NCBI GenBank assembly: GCA_964652205.1
Contig: CAZZAO010000134.1
Span: 1-13,853 of the forward strand
Direction of reading: 5' to 3'
Length of the DNA: 13,853 bases
Source of the DNA: ZC4RG36 sp964652205
Lineage (GTDB): Bacteria > Chloroflexota > Anaerolineae > Aggregatilineales > Phototrophicaceae
Below are positions 13,646-13,853 of this stretch, piece by piece. Each line of letters starts with the position of its first letter. Within the stretch, counting starts at the first letter, position 1. A program made the translations under genes and the position numbers. The notes below the pieces were generated by a model. The model searched no databases. It saw only the letters and a program-made list of their open reading frames with translations, and was not told where the DNA came from.

Positions 13646-13672
13646 CGGTCATTGACAGAGGCCGAGATTAAT

Positions 13673-13705
13673 CACGATCCCTGCGCTGCGCGAATGAGGG
13701 TCGTG
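13673..13705 (+). terminator. Possible terminator hairpin after the esterase-like gene
   Basis: CACGATCCCT (13673-13682) pairs with AGGGTCGTG (13697-13705) with one bulged base, 27 bases past the stop. The following CCTTTCG is only weakly T-rich, so it may be a hairpin without terminator activity. Confidence 0.4.
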
Positions 13706-13853
13706 CCTTTCGATCTATCCAATGAGAATCCCTGTATAACGAGATGGCGTTTTATTATCATCACTGATCCGGGTTTGTGATATAAAAAGCGGAGATGTGG
13801 GCAGGGCAATCGCATCAAAATCGCAGCTCAGGCTATAAAAGGTCATGAGGGTT
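13706..13853. other. Terminal intergenic stretch, AT-richer, promoter-like motifs only
   Basis: No convincing gene. AT-rich -10-like motifs occur at 13735-13740 (TATAAC), 13781-13786 (TATAAA) and 13834-13839 (TATAAA); none has a well-spaced -35. A perfect TTGACA at 13652-13657 has no -10 at 16-18 bases. The ATG at 13845 could begin a + strand gene that runs out of the window, but only three codons are visible. Confidence 0.4.

Noticed and set aside
13652..13657. Promoter at the perfect TTGACA after the esterase-like gene
   Set aside because: No -10-like hexamer at 16-18 bases; the hexamer alone is not enough.

Overview
The window is GC-rich bacterial chromosome, densely packed with ordinary single-copy genes. 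I see no RNA gene, CRISPR array, transposase or phage gene. The best guess for the host is a member of the Chloroflexota (Anaerolineae-like). This rests on style only: an SH3/CARDB lipoprotein with a Pro-Thr-Val linker, a bacterial proton-pump P-type ATPase, and short palindromic or heptameric interspersed repeats. No single sequence proves it.

Layout, left to right. The 3' part of leuS (+) ends at 1541 and meets a convergent SH3/CARDB lipoprotein gene (-, 1612-2889) across one shared bidirectional terminator. A divergent intergenic region then leads into a two-gene + strand unit. Its first gene (3122-4645) encodes an HD-domain protein with an unassigned C-terminal half carrying a ParB-like DGLHR motif. 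Its second (4669-5847) encodes an HD domain fused to a thymidylate-kinase-type P-loop kinase. The first gene has a perfect TATAAT only 8 bases before its ATG, so its mRNA may be leaderless.

A 457-base intergenic region follows. It holds a clean sigma70-type promoter embedded in TTAA(C) motifs that recur about every 11 bp, which looks like the operator of a PhoB/OmpR-family response regulator. It drives a P3A-type (H+) P-type ATPase (6305-8641). That gene converges, over a hairpin-rich spacer, on a CAX-family Ca2+/H+ antiporter gene (-, 8846-9895). The pump would create a proton gradient and the antiporter would spend it, so the pairing is plausible, but they are separate transcription units.

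Further right on the - strand, potA (10987-12168), the ATPase of a spermidine/putrescine-type ABC importer, is followed 3 bases later by a short, degenerate acyl-CoA-dehydrogenase/AidB-like gene (9976-10983). A palindromic interspersed repeat lies in frame inside that gene. No permease or binding-protein gene for PotA is present in the window. potA is divergent from an esterase-like alpha/beta-hydrolase gene (+, 12461-13645) whose GxSxG nucleophile serine reads as alanine. The divergent spacer contains a roughly 97-base imperfect palindrome whose arms are built from the heptamer CAGTCCT. The last 208 bases have no convincing gene.

The candidates I consider most worth follow-up are the HD / HD-kinase gene pair, the 11-bp phased operator over the ATPase promoter, the in-frame repeat in the acyl-CoA-dehydrogenase-like gene, the heptamer palindrome and the serine-less esterase.
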